48,999 nt of DNA from Aeromonas veronii (GCF_040215105.1 NZ_CP157875.1:4527501-4576499); one strand, 5' to 3'. Positions 17,409-31,278 are shown, counted from the first letter of the stretch. The notes: a model not told the origin generated them from the letters alone. Made by a program: numbers and translations.

Positions 17409-18770
17409 TCACTTCTTCTTCACCGGGCGAGCCCAGTTCTTGATGTGACGCTGGGGCACCCGGGTGATGACCAGTTCATTCTCAGCCACATCCTTGGTGA
17501 TGGTGGAACCCGCCCCCAGGGTCGCCCCCTTGCCGATGCGCACCGGTGCCACCAGCTGGGTATCGGAGCCGACGAAGACGTCATCCTCGATGATGGTCTG
17601 GAACTTGTTCACCCCATCGTAATTGCAGGTGATGGTGCCGGCACCGATGTTCACCTTGGCGCCAACCTCGGCATCCCCCAGATACGTCAGATGACCACAC
17701 TTGGAGCCCACCCCGAGCCGGGCCTTCTTCATCTCGACGAAGTTGCCGACATGGGCATCCTGCTCCAGCACGGCACCGGGGCGCAGACGGGCGAAGGGAC
17801 CTACGGAGCACTGATCCGCCACCAGAGCCCCTTCGATGACGGAGTAAGGCTTCACCTCGCTGTGATCGCCAATCTCGCAATCCTTGAGCACGCTGCCGGC
17901 ACCGATGTGCACGTGGTTGCCGAGCTTCACCTTGCCTTCGATGATGACGTTCACGTCGATCACCACTTCTTCCCCGATCTCGAGAGTACCGCGCAGATCG
18001 AAACGGGCCGGATCGATCAGGGTGGCGCCGGCAATCATCAGGCGCTCGGCCTGCATCTGCTGGTAGCTGCGCTCGAGCTGGGCCAGTTGCACCCGGTTGT
18101 TGGCCCCTTCCACTTCCATGGCGTTGTCCGGGTGGACGGCGGCAATGGGGCAGCCATCGCCGTGGGCCATGGCAATGACGTCGGTGAGGTAGAACTCCCC
18201 CTGGGCATTCTTGTTGTCCAGCCGGGATAGCCAGCTGCGCAGCTGCGCGCCCTTGGCCACCAGCACACCGGTATTCACCTCGCGGATGGCGAGCTGCTCG
18301 GGGTTGGCATCCTTCTGCTCGACGATGCCGACCACCAGGCCGTTTTCCCGCACGATGCGGCCATAGCCAGTGGGGTTGTCCAGCACCACGGTCAGCAGGG
18401 CCATGCCGTCGTCAGCCTTGGCGGCCAGCAGGCGCTGCAGCGTCTCTGGCTGGATCAGCGGGGTGTCGCCGTACAGTACCAGCACGTCGTCTTCATCCTG
18501 CCAGAACGGGATGGCCTGGGCGACGGCGTGGCCGGTCCCGAGCTGCTGCGCCTGCAGCACCCAGTTCAAGTCCGGCGCGGCGATCCGCTCCTTGAGCAGT
18601 TCGGCACCGTGGCCGTAGACCAGGTGCAGTTGCTCGGCACCAATCTGGCGCGCGGTCTCGATGACATGGGAGACCATGGGCTTGTTGGCGACGGGGTGCA
18701 GCACCTTGGGGAGGACAGAACGCATACGAGTACCTTTACCCGCAGCCAGGATCACGACGTTGAGAGACAT
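17409..18770 (-). CDS. glmU: Bifunctional UDP-N-acetylglucosamine pyrophosphorylase / glucosamine-1-phosphate N-acetyltransferase
   Basis: GlmU acetylates glucosamine-1-phosphate and then couples it to UTP, giving UDP-GlcNAc for peptidoglycan and lipopolysaccharide. The 453-residue protein has the uridyltransferase motif [11 protein letters not shown] at its start and an acetyltransferase left-handed beta-helix in the second half, with repeated hexapeptides such as [10 protein letters not shown] and [14 protein letters not shown]. The start at 18770 is preferred over one six codons upstream because AAAGG lies six bases before it and [11 protein letters not shown] matches homologues. It is downstream of atpC as in E. 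coli, but a terminator separates them. Confidence 0.97.
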   Translation of the reverse strand: MSLNVVILAAGKGTRMRSVLPKVLHPVANKPMVSHVIETARQIGAEQLHLVYGHGAELLKERIAAPDLNWVLQAQQLGTGHAVAQAIPFWQDEDDVLVLYGDTPLIQPETLQRLLAAKADDGMALLTVVLDNPTGYGRIVRENGLVVGIVEQKDANPEQLAIREVNTGVLVAKGAQLRSWLSRLDNKNAQGEFYLTDVIAMAHGDGCPIAAVHPDNAMEVEGANNRVQLAQLERSYQQMQAERLMIAGATLIDPARFDLRGTLEIGEEVVIDVNVIIEGKVKLGNHVHIGAGSVLKDCEIGDHSEVKPYSVIEGALVADQCSVGPFARLRPGAVLEQDAHVGNFVEMKKARLGVGSKCGHLTYLGDAEVGAKVNIGAGTITCNYDGVNKFQTIIEDDVFVGSDTQLVAPVRIGKGATLGAGSTITKDVAENELVITRVPQRHIKNWARPVKKK

Positions 18771-18821
18771 AGCCAGCCTTTGAAACATGAGGAAATGCTG
18801 GGCGGAGTCTATCCAACGGGC

Positions 18822-18851
18822 AAAAAAAAAGCGACCCGAAGGTCGCTTTTT
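18822..18851 (-). terminator. Terminator of the atp operon
   Basis: Read on the minus strand, a GCGACC-TTCG-GGTCGC hairpin with a UUCG tetraloop is followed by nine Ts. It lies twelve bases after the atpC stop and should end the ATP synthase transcript before glmU. Confidence 0.9.
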
Positions 18852-18863
18852 GCATCACCGCCC

Positions 18864-19292
18864 TTAGCGGTAATTCTTTTTGACGATATCGATAACCCGC
18901 AACTGGGCCATCGCTTTCGCCAGCTCGGCAGATGCCTGAGCGTAGTCGATATCACCATGGGAGCTGTTGATCCGCTCTTCGGCACGACGCTTGGCTTCCT
19001 GGGCTTTCGCCTCATCCAAGTCGTTGGCACGAATGGCGGTATCGGCCAGCACGGTCACGGCTTCGGGTTGTACTTCCAGCATGCCGCCGGAGATGTACAG
19101 CACCTCTTCGCTACCATTTTGCTTGATCAAGCGGACCAGGCCCGGCTTGATGGCAGTCAGCAGCGGAGCATGACCGTGGCGGAGACCCAGCTCACCTTCG
19201 GAGCCTGATACCTGAGCAGATTGCACCCTACCGGAAAACAGTTTCCCTTCGGCGCTCACCACATCCAGGTGAAAGGAGATCATCTCAGCCAT
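18864..19292 (-). CDS. atpC: ATP synthase F1 epsilon subunit
   Basis: This 142-residue epsilon subunit has an N-terminal beta-sandwich ([42 protein letters not shown]) and a C-terminal helical hairpin that can inhibit ATP hydrolysis. It joins gamma in the central stalk. It is the last gene of the atp operon, 18 bases after atpD. Confidence 0.97.
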   Translation of the reverse strand: MAEMISFHLDVVSAEGKLFSGRVQSAQVSGSEGELGLRHGHAPLLTAIKPGLVRLIKQNGSEEVLYISGGMLEVQPEAVTVLADTAIRANDLDEAKAQEAKRRAEERINSSHGDIDYAQASAELAKAMAQLRVIDIVKKNYR

Positions 19293-19310
19293 GGGCCCTC
19301 CTATCGAGGC

Positions 19311-20732
<1,422 letters not shown>

Positions 20733-21599
20733 TTACACCGCAGCAGCACCGGATACGATCTCTGTCAATTCCTGGGTAATACTGGCCTGACGGGCCTTGT
20801 TGTACACCAGTTGCAGATCGTTAATCAGGTTACCGGCGTTGTCAGTCGCGGCTTGCATGGCAACCATTCGGGCTGCCTGTTCACTGGCCAAGTTTTCTAC
20901 CACACCCTGGTAGACCTGGGACTCGACGTAGCGAATCAGCAGGGCATCCAGCAGTTGCTTGGGATCCGGCTCATAGAGGTAATCCCAGTGGTTCTTCTTG
21001 TTCAGTTTGCTGTCTTCAGTTACGGGCAAAGGCAGCAGTTGATCGACTTTTGGTTGCTGAACCATGGTGTTGACGAACTTGTTGTACACCAGGTACAGCC
21101 TGTCAATCTCACCGTTGTCGTAAGCCTTCAGCATGACCTTGACTGAACCAATCAGGTCATTGACGCTCGGGCTGTCACCCAGTCCGGAGACATGGGCTTT
21201 CACCTTGGCGCCGTGCCGCTCAAAGAAGCTGGAGGCCTTGTTACCGATCAGTGCCAGGTCAACCTGGGCACCTTTCGCGCTCCATTGCTTCATATCGTTG
21301 AGGGCAGCCTTGAACAGGTTGATGTTCAAACCGCCACACAGGCCACGGTCGGTGGAGACGACGATGTAACCCACTCGCTTGACCTCACGTTCGATGAGGT
21401 AGGGGTGCTTGTATTCCAAGTTCCCCTGAGCGATATGGCCGATCACCTTGCGCATGGTTTCAGCGTACGGACGGCTGGCAGACATGCGTTCCTGCGCACG
21501 GCGCATCTTGCTTGCTGCCACCATTTCCATAGCGCTGGTGATCTTCTGAGTGTTCTTCACACTCCCGATCTTGTTACGTATCTCTTTTGCGCCGGCCAT
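20733..21599 (-). CDS. atpG: ATP synthase F1 gamma subunit
   Basis: The rotor-shaft gamma subunit, 288 residues. The N-terminal coiled-coil strand ([20 protein letters not shown]) and the C-terminal strand ([21 protein letters not shown]) pair to form the shaft inside the alpha-beta hexamer. The central domain carries the family motif [11 protein letters not shown]. It is 42 bases after atpA and 33 bases before atpD. Confidence 0.98.
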   Translation of the reverse strand: MAGAKEIRNKIGSVKNTQKITSAMEMVAASKMRRAQERMSASRPYAETMRKVIGHIAQGNLEYKHPYLIEREVKRVGYIVVSTDRGLCGGLNINLFKAALNDMKQWSAKGAQVDLALIGNKASSFFERHGAKVKAHVSGLGDSPSVNDLIGSVKVMLKAYDNGEIDRLYLVYNKFVNTMVQQPKVDQLLPLPVTEDSKLNKKNHWDYLYEPDPKQLLDALLIRYVESQVYQGVVENLASEQAARMVAMQAATDNAGNLINDLQLVYNKARQASITQELTEIVSGAAAV

Positions 21600-21641
21600 C
21601 TCTTCTCTCCATCAGGTGGCAGCTTGCGCTGCCACACACGC

Positions 21642-23183
21642 TTACCAGGTCTGGGTTGCCTTGAAGTCATCCAGCAACGCAGTCAGCTTGCCAACGATCT
21701 CGTCGTTGTAGTCGGCCTTGGCATTGATGTCAGCCATCAGCGAACCATGCTGGGTATTGGCGTAAGAGAGCAGAGCGGCTTCGAAGTCGACGATCTTGTT
21801 CAGTTCGACATCGGCGAGATAACCCTTCTCGGCAGCGAACAGCACCAGTGCCTGCTGAGCTACGCTCATCGGGGAGTACTGCTTCTGCTTCATCAGCTCG
21901 GTTACTTTCTGACCGTGATCCAGCTGCTTGCGAGTCGCGTCGTCCAGGTCGGAAGAGAACTGGGCGAAAGCCGCCAGCTCACGATACTGAGCCAGTGCGG
22001 TACGAATACCACCGGACAGTTTCTTCACGATCTTGGTCTGAGCGGCACCGCCCACACGGGATACGGAGATACCCGGGTCAACCGCCGGACGAATACCGGA
22101 GTTGAACAGCTGGGAGGTCAGGAAGATCTGACCATCGGTGATGGAGATCACGTTGGTCGGAACGAACGCTGACACGTCACCGGCCTGGGTTTCGATGATC
22201 GGCAGGGCGGTCAGGGAACCGGTCTGGCCTTTCACTTCGCCATTGGTGAACTTCTCTACGTACTCGGCGTTGACACGAGCAGCACGCTCCAGCAGACGGG
22301 AGTGCAGATAGAAGACGTCACCCGGGTAAGCTTCACGTCCAGGCGGACGGCGCAGCAGCAGGGAGATCTGGCGATAGGCAACGGCCTGCTTGGACAGGTC
22401 GTCATAGATGATCAGTGCATCTTCACCGCGGTCACGGAAGTACTCACCCATGGAGCAGCCGGCGTAAGGAGCCAGGTACTGCAGGGCAGCCGCTTCAGAC
22501 GCAGAGGCAACCACCACGACGGTGTTGGCCAGGGCGCCGTGCTCTTCCAGCTTGCGCACCACGTTGGCGATGGTGGAGGCCTTCTGGCCAATCGCAACGT
22601 AGACACACTTAATGCCGGAATCTTTCTGGTTGATGATTGTATCGATCGCGATGGCGGTCTTACCAACCTGACGGTCACCGATGATCAGCTCACGCTGGCC
22701 ACGACCGATAGGGATCATGGCATCGATGGCTTTCAGGCCGGTCTGGACTGGCTGGTCAACAGACTTACGCTCGATAACGCCAGGTGCGATGACTTCAATC
22801 GGCGAGAAGCCATCGTTGTCGACCGGGCCTTTACCGTCGATCGGCTGACCCAGGGTGTTGACCACCCGGCCCAACAGACCACGACCGACCGGCACTTCCA
22901 GAATGCGGCCAGTCCCTTTGACTTTCATCCCTTCCGCCAGGTTGGCATAGGGACCCATTACTACGGCACCAACGGAGTCACGCTCCAGGTTCAATGCCAG
23001 AGCGTAGCGGTTGCCCGGCAGCTCGATCATCTCACCTTGCATGGCATCGGCCAGGCCGTGGATACGAATGATACCGTCACTTACGGAGACGATGGTACCT
23101 TCGTTACGCGCTTCGCTTTTCACATCAAACTGCGCAATGCGCTGCTTGATCAGCTCGGCGATTTCAGTGGAATTCAGTTGCAT
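21642..23183 (-). CDS. atpA: ATP synthase F1 alpha subunit
   Basis: The non-catalytic alpha subunit, 513 residues, the same length as in E. coli. The nucleotide-binding loop is [15 protein letters not shown], and the signature [17 protein letters not shown] is intact. It begins [19 protein letters not shown], the helix that meets delta. The gene is 15 bases after atpH. Confidence 0.99.
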   Translation of the reverse strand: MQLNSTEIAELIKQRIAQFDVKSEARNEGTIVSVSDGIIRIHGLADAMQGEMIELPGNRYALALNLERDSVGAVVMGPYANLAEGMKVKGTGRILEVPVGRGLLGRVVNTLGQPIDGKGPVDNDGFSPIEVIAPGVIERKSVDQPVQTGLKAIDAMIPIGRGQRELIIGDRQVGKTAIAIDTIINQKDSGIKCVYVAIGQKASTIANVVRKLEEHGALANTVVVVASASEAAALQYLAPYAGCSMGEYFRDRGEDALIIYDDLSKQAVAYRQISLLLRRPPGREAYPGDVFYLHSRLLERAARVNAEYVEKFTNGEVKGQTGSLTALPIIETQAGDVSAFVPTNVISITDGQIFLTSQLFNSGIRPAVDPGISVSRVGGAAQTKIVKKLSGGIRTALAQYRELAAFAQFSSDLDDATRKQLDHGQKVTELMKQKQYSPMSVAQQALVLFAAEKGYLADVELNKIVDFEAALLSYANTQHGSLMADINAKADYNDEIVGKLTALLDDFKATQTW

Positions 23184-23198
23184 GCTCTAATACCCCAA

Positions 23199-23732
23199 TC
23201 AAGATTGCAGCGCATCGGCCATGCGATCCAGCTTACCGCGGACAGTACCGTCGATAACCAGATCACCGGCCTTGATGAGCACCCCGGCCATCAAGGACGC
23301 ATCGGTGCTGCAATTCAGCTTCACTTTGCGCGCGAGACGTTGTTCCAGAGAAGCCTGAATATTGGCTTTCTGCTGGTCGGTCAGTTCGATCGCCGAAATC
23401 ACGTCAGCCTGAACTTCTTTGTCCAGTTCAGCCTTGAGCGCTACAAATTCAGCAACGACCGCCGGCAGCACACCCAAGCGACCATTCTCGGCCATCACCC
23501 GGATCAGGTTCTGACCATGCTCGTCGAGCTGCTCACCGCAGACGCTCACAAACAATTTTGCAAGCTCTTCGGCAGCCACAGAGCCGTTTACCAGGTTGTG
23601 GATGGTCTCGTTCTTCACTACTTCCGCAGCGAAGCCGAGCATCCCCAGCCACTGGTCAACCGCCTTGTGCTCAACGGCAAACTCGAAAGCAGCCTTGGCG
23701 TAGGGGCGAGCGATTGTAGTCAGTTCAGACAT
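23199..23732 (-). CDS. atpH: ATP synthase F1 delta subunit
   Basis: The 177-residue delta subunit links the top of F1 to the b-subunit stator. It shows the typical start [17 protein letters not shown] and the C-terminal signature [21 protein letters not shown]. It lies 13 bases after atpF in the normal operon order. Confidence 0.97.
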   Translation of the reverse strand: MSELTTIARPYAKAAFEFAVEHKAVDQWLGMLGFAAEVVKNETIHNLVNGSVAAEELAKLFVSVCGEQLDEHGQNLIRVMAENGRLGVLPAVVAEFVALKAELDKEVQADVISAIELTDQQKANIQASLEQRLARKVKLNCSTDASLMAGVLIKAGDLVIDGTVRGKLDRMADALQS

Positions 23733-23745
23733 AGCCCCGTTCCCG

Positions 23746-24216
23746 TTACAGTTCTGCTACCAGTTTGTCGACGATGTCGCTGTTGGCAGCCTGGTCGATT
23801 TGGCGTGCCAGGATCTTCTCTGCACCCGCGATGGCAAGAGCAGCAACCTGCTTGCGCAGTTCTTCTTTGGCACGATGACGTTCAGCTTCGATCTCTGCAC
23901 GGCCCTGAGCCAGGATTTTTTCCCGCTCAGCTTGGGCTCCAACAGCGGCCTCATCGATGATCTGTGCCTTGCGTTTGTTGGCCTGATCGATGATTTCGGC
24001 AGCCTGAAGCTTGGCTTCTTTCAGCTGATCGGTGGCGTTGGCCTTGGCCAAATCCAGATCTTTCTTGGCACGTTCTGCAGAAGATAGGCCGTCAGCGATT
24101 TCTTTCTGACGGGCTTCGATGGCAGCGATCAGCGGCGGCCATACGTACTTCATGCAAAATACTACGAAGATGAAAAAAGCAACTGCTTGGCCGAGGAGGG
24201 TGGCGTTGATATTCAC
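23746..24216 (-). CDS. atpF: ATP synthase F0 b subunit
   Basis: The 156-residue stator subunit has an N-terminal membrane helix (about 5-26, [20 protein letters not shown]) and a long charged helix that dimerises as a coiled coil and reaches up to delta. Length equals that of E. coli. It lies 54 bases after atpE. Confidence 0.98.
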   Translation of the reverse strand: MNINATLLGQAVAFFIFVVFCMKYVWPPLIAAIEARQKEIADGLSSAERAKKDLDLAKANATDQLKEAKLQAAEIIDQANKRKAQIIDEAAVGAQAEREKILAQGRAEIEAERHRAKEELRKQVAALAIAGAEKILARQIDQAANSDIVDKLVAEL

Positions 24217-24241
24217 AGCCGATGTCCTCTTAAGTTAGTTA

Positions 24242-24522
<281 letters not shown>

Positions 24523-24571
24523 TTATTTAGATGTAATTGATTGTATAAAAAGGATTATTTGAGTTGCATCA

Positions 24572-25752
<1,181 letters not shown>

Positions 25753-25832
25753 CAACCTACCCCTGAACATTACAGAACTGTAAAAAATCGGGATCCGAAG
25801 ACCCCGCGTTCACAGCTCGAAAAGCCGGTCAA

Positions 25833-25860
25833 ATTATACCCGTGAAGACAGCTATTGCAA
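25833..25860 (-). promoter_or_regulatory. Likely sigma-70 promoter of the atp operon
   Basis: On the minus strand a TTGCAA -35 box and a perfect TATAAT -10 box are separated by 16 bases. They lie about 80 bases upstream of atpI, and no other promoter as good is seen in the 208 bases between parB and atpI. Confidence 0.65.
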
Positions 25861-25960
25861 CACGGCAAAAATCCTTAATTTTTGCGGCTTTCCGTGCAGA
25901 ATTAAGGTTATGTTCATAACGAAAGGAATGGATGTTTTATTACTACAAAAAGCGTAAAAA

Positions 25961-26869
25961 TCACGATTCTGACAGGCCGAAATAGCACAGTATACGGTCC
26001 AAATCCGCTAAGTTATCGTAACTTATTACTAACTTGCCGCTATCCTGCTTACCCTGCTGAAGTTGCACCTGATTACCAATTTTTTCTGAAATCTGGCGCT
26101 CGATGTAACCAAATTGAGGATCACGGACGGGCTCAACCTTGGTTTTTGCCGGTTCCAGGGTCTTTTGCACCAGTTTCTCGGTATCTCGCACGGTCAGCCC
26201 CTTCTGGGCCACCAGTTTGGCCAGTTCGGACTGGGCCGAACCGCTCAGCGCCAACAGGGCGCGGGCATGGCCCATGTCGAGATCCCCGTGCTCGACGAAA
26301 CGCTTCACGTCTTCGTTGAGCTGATTGAGCCGCAGCAGGTTGGTTACCGTGGTGCGGGACTTGCCCACCGCCTCGGCGACCTGCTGATGGGTCAATTCAA
26401 ACTCGGTCAGCAGCCGCTGCAGGGCAACCGCCTCTTCGATGGCGTTGAGGTCTTCGCGCTGGATATTCTCAATCAGCGCGATGGCCACAGCCGCTTCGTC
26501 AGGTACGTCCTTGACCAGGCAAGGGACGACCTCGAGCCTGGCGAGCTGGGAAGCACGCCAGCGCCGTTCACCAGCGATGATCTCGAAGCGGTTCTCCCCG
26601 ATCGCACGGACGACGATGGGTTGGATCACTCCCTGTGCCCGGATGGAGTTGGCCAGATCCTCCAGCGCATCCTGCGACATATCCTTTCGCGGCTGGTACT
26701 TGCCGGACTGCAACCACTCCACCGGCAGCTTGCGCAGCTCACCCTGGTTGGTGGGGGCCATGGCCTGCTCGGTACGCTGATCGCTCATCACCTGTTTCTG
26801 GCGAGCGGCCGTGCTGGTGCTGAGCAGGGCATCCAGTCCCTTGCCCAGTCCACGTTTCTTCGGAGTCAT
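25961..26869 (-). CDS. parB: Chromosome partitioning protein ParB
   Basis: ParB is the centromere-binding CTP-dependent clamp that loads on parS near the origin and works with ParA. The 302-residue protein starts MTPKKRGLGKGLDALLS, the ParA-contact segment. Then come the ParB/Srx-like CTPase domain (IAGERRWRASQLA, ENIQREDLNAIEEA), the helix-turn-helix (LTHQQVAEAVGKSRTTVTNLLRL) and a C-terminal dimer domain. An upstream ATG at 26902 would add 11 residues; the ATGA overlap with parA fixes 26869. No parS site was spotted in this window. Confidence 0.96.
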   Translation of the reverse strand: MTPKKRGLGKGLDALLSTSTAARQKQVMSDQRTEQAMAPTNQGELRKLPVEWLQSGKYQPRKDMSQDALEDLANSIRAQGVIQPIVVRAIGENRFEIIAGERRWRASQLARLEVVPCLVKDVPDEAAVAIALIENIQREDLNAIEEAVALQRLLTEFELTHQQVAEAVGKSRTTVTNLLRLNQLNEDVKRFVEHGDLDMGHARALLALSGSAQSELAKLVAQKGLTVRDTEKLVQKTLEPAKTKVEPVRDPQFGYIERQISEKIGNQVQLQQGKQDSGKLVISYDNLADLDRILCYFGLSES

Positions 26870-27669
26870 AGGCTCTCTCGGTCTGCGGTGATCGGCTGGC
26901 ACTCCTGCTCCTGGCGGCGCAGGATCTCGCCTGCCAGCGCCAGATAGGCCTTGGCCCCCACCGATGATTTGTCATAGTGCATGGCCGGCGCACCGAAGCT
27001 CGGCGCCTCCGCCAGTCGTACGTTGCGAGGAATGATGGTGCGATAGACCCGGTCGCCAAAATGCTGTTTCAGCTGATCGGACACATCATTGGCCAGGCGG
27101 TTGCGGTGATCGAACATGGTGCGCAGCACCCCCTCGATCTTCAGCTCGGGATTCACCACGGCGGCCAGTTTGCTGATGGTATCCACCAGGGCGGTGAGCC
27201 CTTCCAGCGCGTAGTACTCGCACTGCATGGGCACCAGCACGGAGTCGGCGGCGGCCATTGCGTTGACGGTCAGCATGTTGAGAGAAGGGGGGCAATCGAT
27301 GAAGACGTAGTCGTATTTGTCCCGCACCGAGGCCAGCGCGTTGCGCAGGCGGATCTCGCGGGCAAAGAATTCCATCAGGCGGATTTCGGCCGCCGTGACG
27401 TCGGCATTGGCGGCGATGAGGTGATAGCCCCCCGAGGTCTCGGGAATGATCACCTCGCCGATGGGAGCATCGTCGATCAGCAGTTCATAGGCGGTGCGTT
27501 CGACTTCGTACTTGTCGACCCCGCTGCCCATGGTGGCATTGCCCTGCGGATCCAGATCGATCACCAGCACCTTGCGCCGGGTAGCGGCCATGGAGGCGGC
27601 CAGATTCACACAGGTGGTGGTTTTCCCCACTCCACCCTTCTGGTTGGCTATGGCAATGACTTTTCCCAC
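26866..27669 (-). CDS. parA: Chromosome partitioning ATPase ParA
   Basis: This 267-residue ParA/Soj ATPase has the deviant Walker A motif KGGVGKTT near its start, DLDPQGNAT as the A' motif and the Walker B-like FIDCPPSL. It forms ATP-dependent dimers on DNA and moves ParB-parS complexes. The stop overlaps the parB start by an ATGA. It follows rsmG by 27 bases in the mnmG-rsmG-parA-parB order common to gammaproteobacterial origins. Confidence 0.97.
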   Translation of the reverse strand: MGKVIAIANQKGGVGKTTTCVNLAASMAATRRKVLVIDLDPQGNATMGSGVDKYEVERTAYELLIDDAPIGEVIIPETSGGYHLIAANADVTAAEIRLMEFFAREIRLRNALASVRDKYDYVFIDCPPSLNMLTVNAMAAADSVLVPMQCEYYALEGLTALVDTISKLAAVVNPELKIEGVLRTMFDHRNRLANDVSDQLKQHFGDRVYRTIIPRNVRLAEAPSFGAPAMHYDKSSVGAKAYLALAGEILRRQEQECQPITADRESL

Positions 27670-27696
27670 ACTATCCCCTAAATGAATGCGGCGGCC

Positions 27697-28332
27697 CTAT
27701 TCGGGCTGAATGGCTTTAAACTCCAGCAGATGGCGCTCGCCGTCCAGCTCCGGCACCACCAGCTTATGGGTGGCGACCAGTTGAATGCTGGCGGGCAACT
27801 GGTCCAGCTCCTGCTCGGGGAATTGCCCCTTGAGCGCCAGGAAGCCGCCGTCTGCCGAGGGCAGATGATGACACCAACCCAGCATGTCCTCCAGCGAGGC
27901 GAAGGCCCGGCTCAGTACCCCATCAAATCCGGTCTCGGGCTGATACTCCTCGACCCGGGATTTGACCGGCGTCACATTGGTCAGCCCCAGCTCCAGGATT
28001 ACCTGACGGATGAAGTTGATCCGCTTGCCCAAGCTGTCGAGCAGCACGAACTGCTTGTCCGGATTGATGATGGCGAGCGGCAGTCCCGGCAGACCGGGAC
28101 CCGTGCCCACATCGATGAAACGTTCACCCTTGAGGTGGGGGCTCACCACCAGGCTGTCGAGAATGTGCTTGACCAGCATGGCGTCCGGCTCGCGCACCGA
28201 GGTGAGATTGTAAGCCTTGTTCCACTTGTGCAGCAACTCGACCAGACGAACCAACTGACTCTTTTGGGTATCAGTGATAACAATACCGGCCTGCATGAGC
28301 AGGCCGTTCAGTCTTTCCAGCATGTTTTCCAA
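27697..28332 (-). CDS. rsmG: 16S rRNA (guanine-527-N7)-methyltransferase
   Basis: RsmG (GidB) methylates G527 of 16S rRNA; its loss gives low-level streptomycin resistance in other bacteria. The 211-residue protein has the SAM-binding motif [15 protein letters not shown] and the flanking family motifs [20 protein letters not shown] and SRAFASL. It starts 11 bases after mnmG and is probably co-transcribed with it. Confidence 0.97.
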   Translation of the reverse strand: MENMLERLNGLLMQAGIVITDTQKSQLVRLVELLHKWNKAYNLTSVREPDAMLVKHILDSLVVSPHLKGERFIDVGTGPGLPGLPLAIINPDKQFVLLDSLGKRINFIRQVILELGLTNVTPVKSRVEEYQPETGFDGVLSRAFASLEDMLGWCHHLPSADGGFLALKGQFPEQELDQLPASIQLVATHKLVVPELDGERHLLEFKAIQPE

Positions 28333-28343
28333 CGGGGAATTCC

Positions 28344-30233
28344 TCAGGCGGTTTTGCGCAGCAAACCGTGCTTTTTCAGGTGAACCAGCAGAATGGAGAT
28401 GGCGGCCGGGGTGATGCCGGAGATGCGGGAGGCCTGACCTATGGTCTCTGGCTTGGCATCGTTGAGCTTGGCGATCACCTCGTTGGAGAGGCCGTTCACA
28501 TCGCGGTAGTTCATGTCCAGCGGCAACAGGGTGTTCTCGTTGCGAAGCTGCTTCTCCACCTCGTCGTGCTGACGCTCGATGTAGCCGGCGTATTTGATCT
28601 GGATCTCCACCTGATCGGCTGCGGCAGGATCCGCCAGCGCCGGACCCACCCCATCGATGGCCATCAGCGCATCATAGGTCACCTCGGGACGACGCAGCAG
28701 CTCTTCCAGGCTCTGCTCGCGGGTGAGCGGGGTGTTGACCAGGGCATTGACCGCTTCCAGCGACGGATGCTGCGGGTGGATCCAGGTCGAACGCATCCGC
28801 TGGCGCTCCTGCTCCACCAGTTCCATCTTGGCGTTGAACTTGCTCCAGCGCTCATCATCCACCAGACCCAGCTCGCGACCGATCGCGGTCAGACGCAGGT
28901 CGGCGTTGTCTTCCCGCAGCAGCAACCGGTATTCGGCGCGGCTGGTGAACATGCGATACGGCTCGCGAGTCCCCAAGGTGGAGAGATCGTCCATCATCAC
29001 GCCCATGTAGGCCTGATCCCGGCGTGGGTGCCAGGCTTCCTTGCCCTGAGCGCGCAGACCGGCGTTGAGACCGGCCATCAGACCCTGGGCGGCAGCTTCT
29101 TCATAGCCCGTGGTGCCGTTGATCTGGCCGGCGAAGAACAGGTTTTCGATGCACTTGCTCTCCATGTTCGCCTTGAGATCCCTGGGATCGAAGAAGTCGT
29201 ACTCGATGGCGTAGCCGGGACGAGTGATGTGGGCATTCTCGAAACCGCGGATCGAACGGACGATCTGCACCTGCACATCGAACGGCAGGCTGGTGGAGAT
29301 CCCGTTTGGATAGAGTTCGTGGGTAGTCAGCCCCTCCGGTTCCACGAAGATCTGGTGCGCCGTCTTGTCGGCAAAACGGGTGATCTTGTCTTCGATGGAC
29401 GGGCAGTAGCGCGGGCCTATCCCCTCGATCACTCCGGCGTACATGGGGCTGCGATCCAGATTGTTGCGGATCACTTCGTGGGTCTGCTCGTTGGTATGGG
29501 TGACATAGCAGGGGACCTGACGCGGGTGCAGGCTGGCATCGCCGATGAAGGAGAAGACGGGACGGGGATTGTCACCGTGTTGCTGCTGCATGACGGAAAA
29601 ATCGACGGTGCGGGCATCGATGCGCGGCGGCGTGCCAGTCTTGAGTCTGTCGATGCGCAGCGGCATTTCCCGCAGGCGCTGGGCCAAGGCGATCGAGGGA
29701 GGATCCCCGGCGCGGCCGCCTTTGTAGTTATCCATGCCGATATGGATCAAGCCATTCAGGAAGGTGCCTACGGTGAGCACCACCGTCTTGCCGCTGATGC
29801 GGATCCCGCTCTGGGTGACCACGCCGGCAACCCGATCCCCGTCCATGACGAGATCATCACAGGCTTGCTGGAAGATCTTCAGGTTCGGATAGTTCTCCAG
29901 CGTCTGGCGTACCACGGCCTTGTAAAGCAGACGATCCGCCTGCGCACGGGTGGCACGCACGGCCGGGCCCTTGGAGGAGTTGAGGGTACGGAACTGGATC
30001 CCGCCAAGATCGATGGCTTGCGCCATGATCCCGCCGAGGGCGTCAACTTCCTTGACCAGGTGTCCTTTACCGATCCCGCCGATCGCCGGGTTGCAAGACA
30101 TGTGTCCCAGGGTATCGATGTTGTGAGTCAGCAACAGCGTATTAAGGCCCATACGGGCAGCCGCTGTGGCAGCTTCGGTGCCTGCGTGACCGCCACCGAC
30201 GACGATCACATCAAATTGTTCATGGTATTGCAT
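28344..30233 (-). CDS. mnmG: tRNA uridine-5-carboxymethylaminomethyl modification enzyme MnmG (GidA)
   Basis: MnmG, with MnmE, adds the cmnm5 group to the wobble uridine of several tRNAs. The 629-residue protein has the FAD-binding motif [19 protein letters not shown] at its start, the conserved [20 protein letters not shown] and the second signature [17 protein letters not shown]. The start at 30233 ([11 protein letters not shown]) is preferred over an ATG seven codons earlier because AAGGTG lies just before it. Its promoter region abuts oriC, and its partner MnmE is encoded at 42121-43482. Confidence 0.98.
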   Translation of the reverse strand: MQYHEQFDVIVVGGGHAGTEAATAAARMGLNTLLLTHNIDTLGHMSCNPAIGGIGKGHLVKEVDALGGIMAQAIDLGGIQFRTLNSSKGPAVRATRAQADRLLYKAVVRQTLENYPNLKIFQQACDDLVMDGDRVAGVVTQSGIRISGKTVVLTVGTFLNGLIHIGMDNYKGGRAGDPPSIALAQRLREMPLRIDRLKTGTPPRIDARTVDFSVMQQQHGDNPRPVFSFIGDASLHPRQVPCYVTHTNEQTHEVIRNNLDRSPMYAGVIEGIGPRYCPSIEDKITRFADKTAHQIFVEPEGLTTHELYPNGISTSLPFDVQVQIVRSIRGFENAHITRPGYAIEYDFFDPRDLKANMESKCIENLFFAGQINGTTGYEEAAAQGLMAGLNAGLRAQGKEAWHPRRDQAYMGVMMDDLSTLGTREPYRMFTSRAEYRLLLREDNADLRLTAIGRELGLVDDERWSKFNAKMELVEQERQRMRSTWIHPQHPSLEAVNALVNTPLTREQSLEELLRRPEVTYDALMAIDGVGPALADPAAADQVEIQIKYAGYIERQHDEVEKQLRNENTLLPLDMNYRDVNGLSNEVIAKLNDAKPETIGQASRISGITPAAISILLVHLKKHGLLRKTA

Positions 30234-30349
30234 TGGGATCACCTTGATCTGCACGCCTGAAGATCTTTGTTTGCCTGGTCTGGAGGGCGGATCATTCTAT
30301 CCGTTTCGTATCCTGAGGGGAACGTCTAGTTCGGGATCAGTATGGATCA

Positions 30350-30670
30350 AGGATCCGCTAAATAGATCTTAAGGATCTTTAGATCGATCTTTTATTGGAT
30401 CTTTTATTAGGATCCGCCGTTTCTGTTGATAAGCACTTTTTGATCATAAAGATCATCTGGTTAGAGCCGATCCCAGCTTGTGGAAAAGCTTGGATCCCAG
30501 CCCCCTGAACTGGGGGATAACCAGGGGTTTTATTCACAAATAGAAACTGAATTGGATCTCATACATGAATAACTATAGGTTTTTCAGCGTTTAACCCTAT
30601 GGTTATGCACAGGCGATCCGGTTTTATTTCTCGATCCGGTAGAAAGCCCGGTTCAGGCAGAGCTGTTAAT
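30350..30670. other. oriC: Chromosomal replication origin oriC
   Basis: The gap between mnmG and mioC, where oriC lies in enterobacteria and Vibrio, has the expected parts in the same order as E. coli. An AT-rich stretch at 30361-30413 holds GATC-led 13-mer-like repeats (two successive units GATCTTTTATTG and GATCTTTTATTAG). A DnaA box TGTTGATAA follows at 30424-30432 (R1 position), then TTATTCACA at 30530-30538 (R2 position) and TTATGCACA at 30603-30611 (R4 position). About 21 GATC sites occur in 30241-30720, far above chance, as needed for Dam methylation and SeqA. The boundaries are approximate. Confidence 0.92.
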
Positions 30671-30740
30671 AACCTGGTGGATAGGGATCTGGGGATAAGC
30701 GGGGAGATCAGGTGTGACGAGACGGATCTCCCCCTCGTAT

Positions 30741-31190
30741 TTATGCGATCAATGCCATCCAGTCCTGGATCCAGGCTTCGGCGGCATCTTCCGGAATTTC
30801 ATGCTGGGTCACGTCGATCTCGAGGCGATCCCCGATCCGGTTGGCGCCACACTCTCTCAGCAGGCTATCCAGAGTCTTGCCGCCCTGGCAGAAGGTGTCA
30901 TAGCTGCTGTCACCCAAGGCAATGACACCATATTTCAACCCACCGAGATCCGGTCGCTGCTCGGCAAGATCCTTGGCGAAGGGCTGCAGGTTGTCGGGGA
31001 CATCGCCGGCACCATGGGTGGAGGTGATCACCAGCAGGATCGTATCCGGCTCTGCCAGCACATCGGTCAGGTTGGCCGGGTTGTGGATCCTGGATTGATG
31101 TCCGCCCTGTTCCAGCAGACTGGCAACATGATCGGCGACATATTCGGCGGCCCCCAGCATGGAGCCGACGACGAGATTGAGTTTGGCCAT
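30741..31190 (-). CDS. mioC: Flavodoxin-like protein MioC
   Basis: MioC is a 149-residue FMN-binding flavodoxin-like protein, once linked to biotin synthase activity. The N-terminal FMN loop is VGSMLGAAEYVADHV, and TSTHGAGDVPDN and ALGDSSYDTFCQGG match the other flavin contacts. It is transcribed toward oriC, as in E. coli, so its transcription could influence origin activity; DnaA boxes lie in its promoter region. Confidence 0.95.
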   Translation of the reverse strand: MAKLNLVVGSMLGAAEYVADHVASLLEQGGHQSRIHNPANLTDVLAEPDTILLVITSTHGAGDVPDNLQPFAKDLAEQRPDLGGLKYGVIALGDSSYDTFCQGGKTLDSLLRECGANRIGDRLEIDVTQHEIPEDAAEAWIQDWMALIA

Positions 31191-31246
31191 GGAATGGATC
31201 CTGAATAATACGGAAAACGCGGAACCGGGATTCTAACGCCAAAAGA

Positions 31247-31278
31247 TGTGGATAAATATGGATAAAGCTTGGGGATAA
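31247..31278. promoter_or_regulatory. Cluster of DnaA boxes upstream of mioC
   Basis: A perfect DnaA box TGTGGATAA (31247-31255) is followed by TATGGATAA (31257-31265) and TGGGGATAA (31270-31278), all in one orientation. They lie 57-88 bases upstream of the mioC start, where DnaA represses mioC in E. coli. Confidence 0.8.

Noticed and set aside
25961..30233. A parS centromere site near parAB
   Set aside because: I looked for TGTTTCACGTGAAACA-like sequences here and elsewhere in the window and saw none; sites probably lie outside.
28368..30260. 630-codon open frame opposite mnmG
   Set aside because: Shadow of mnmG; the sense protein is complete and highly conserved.
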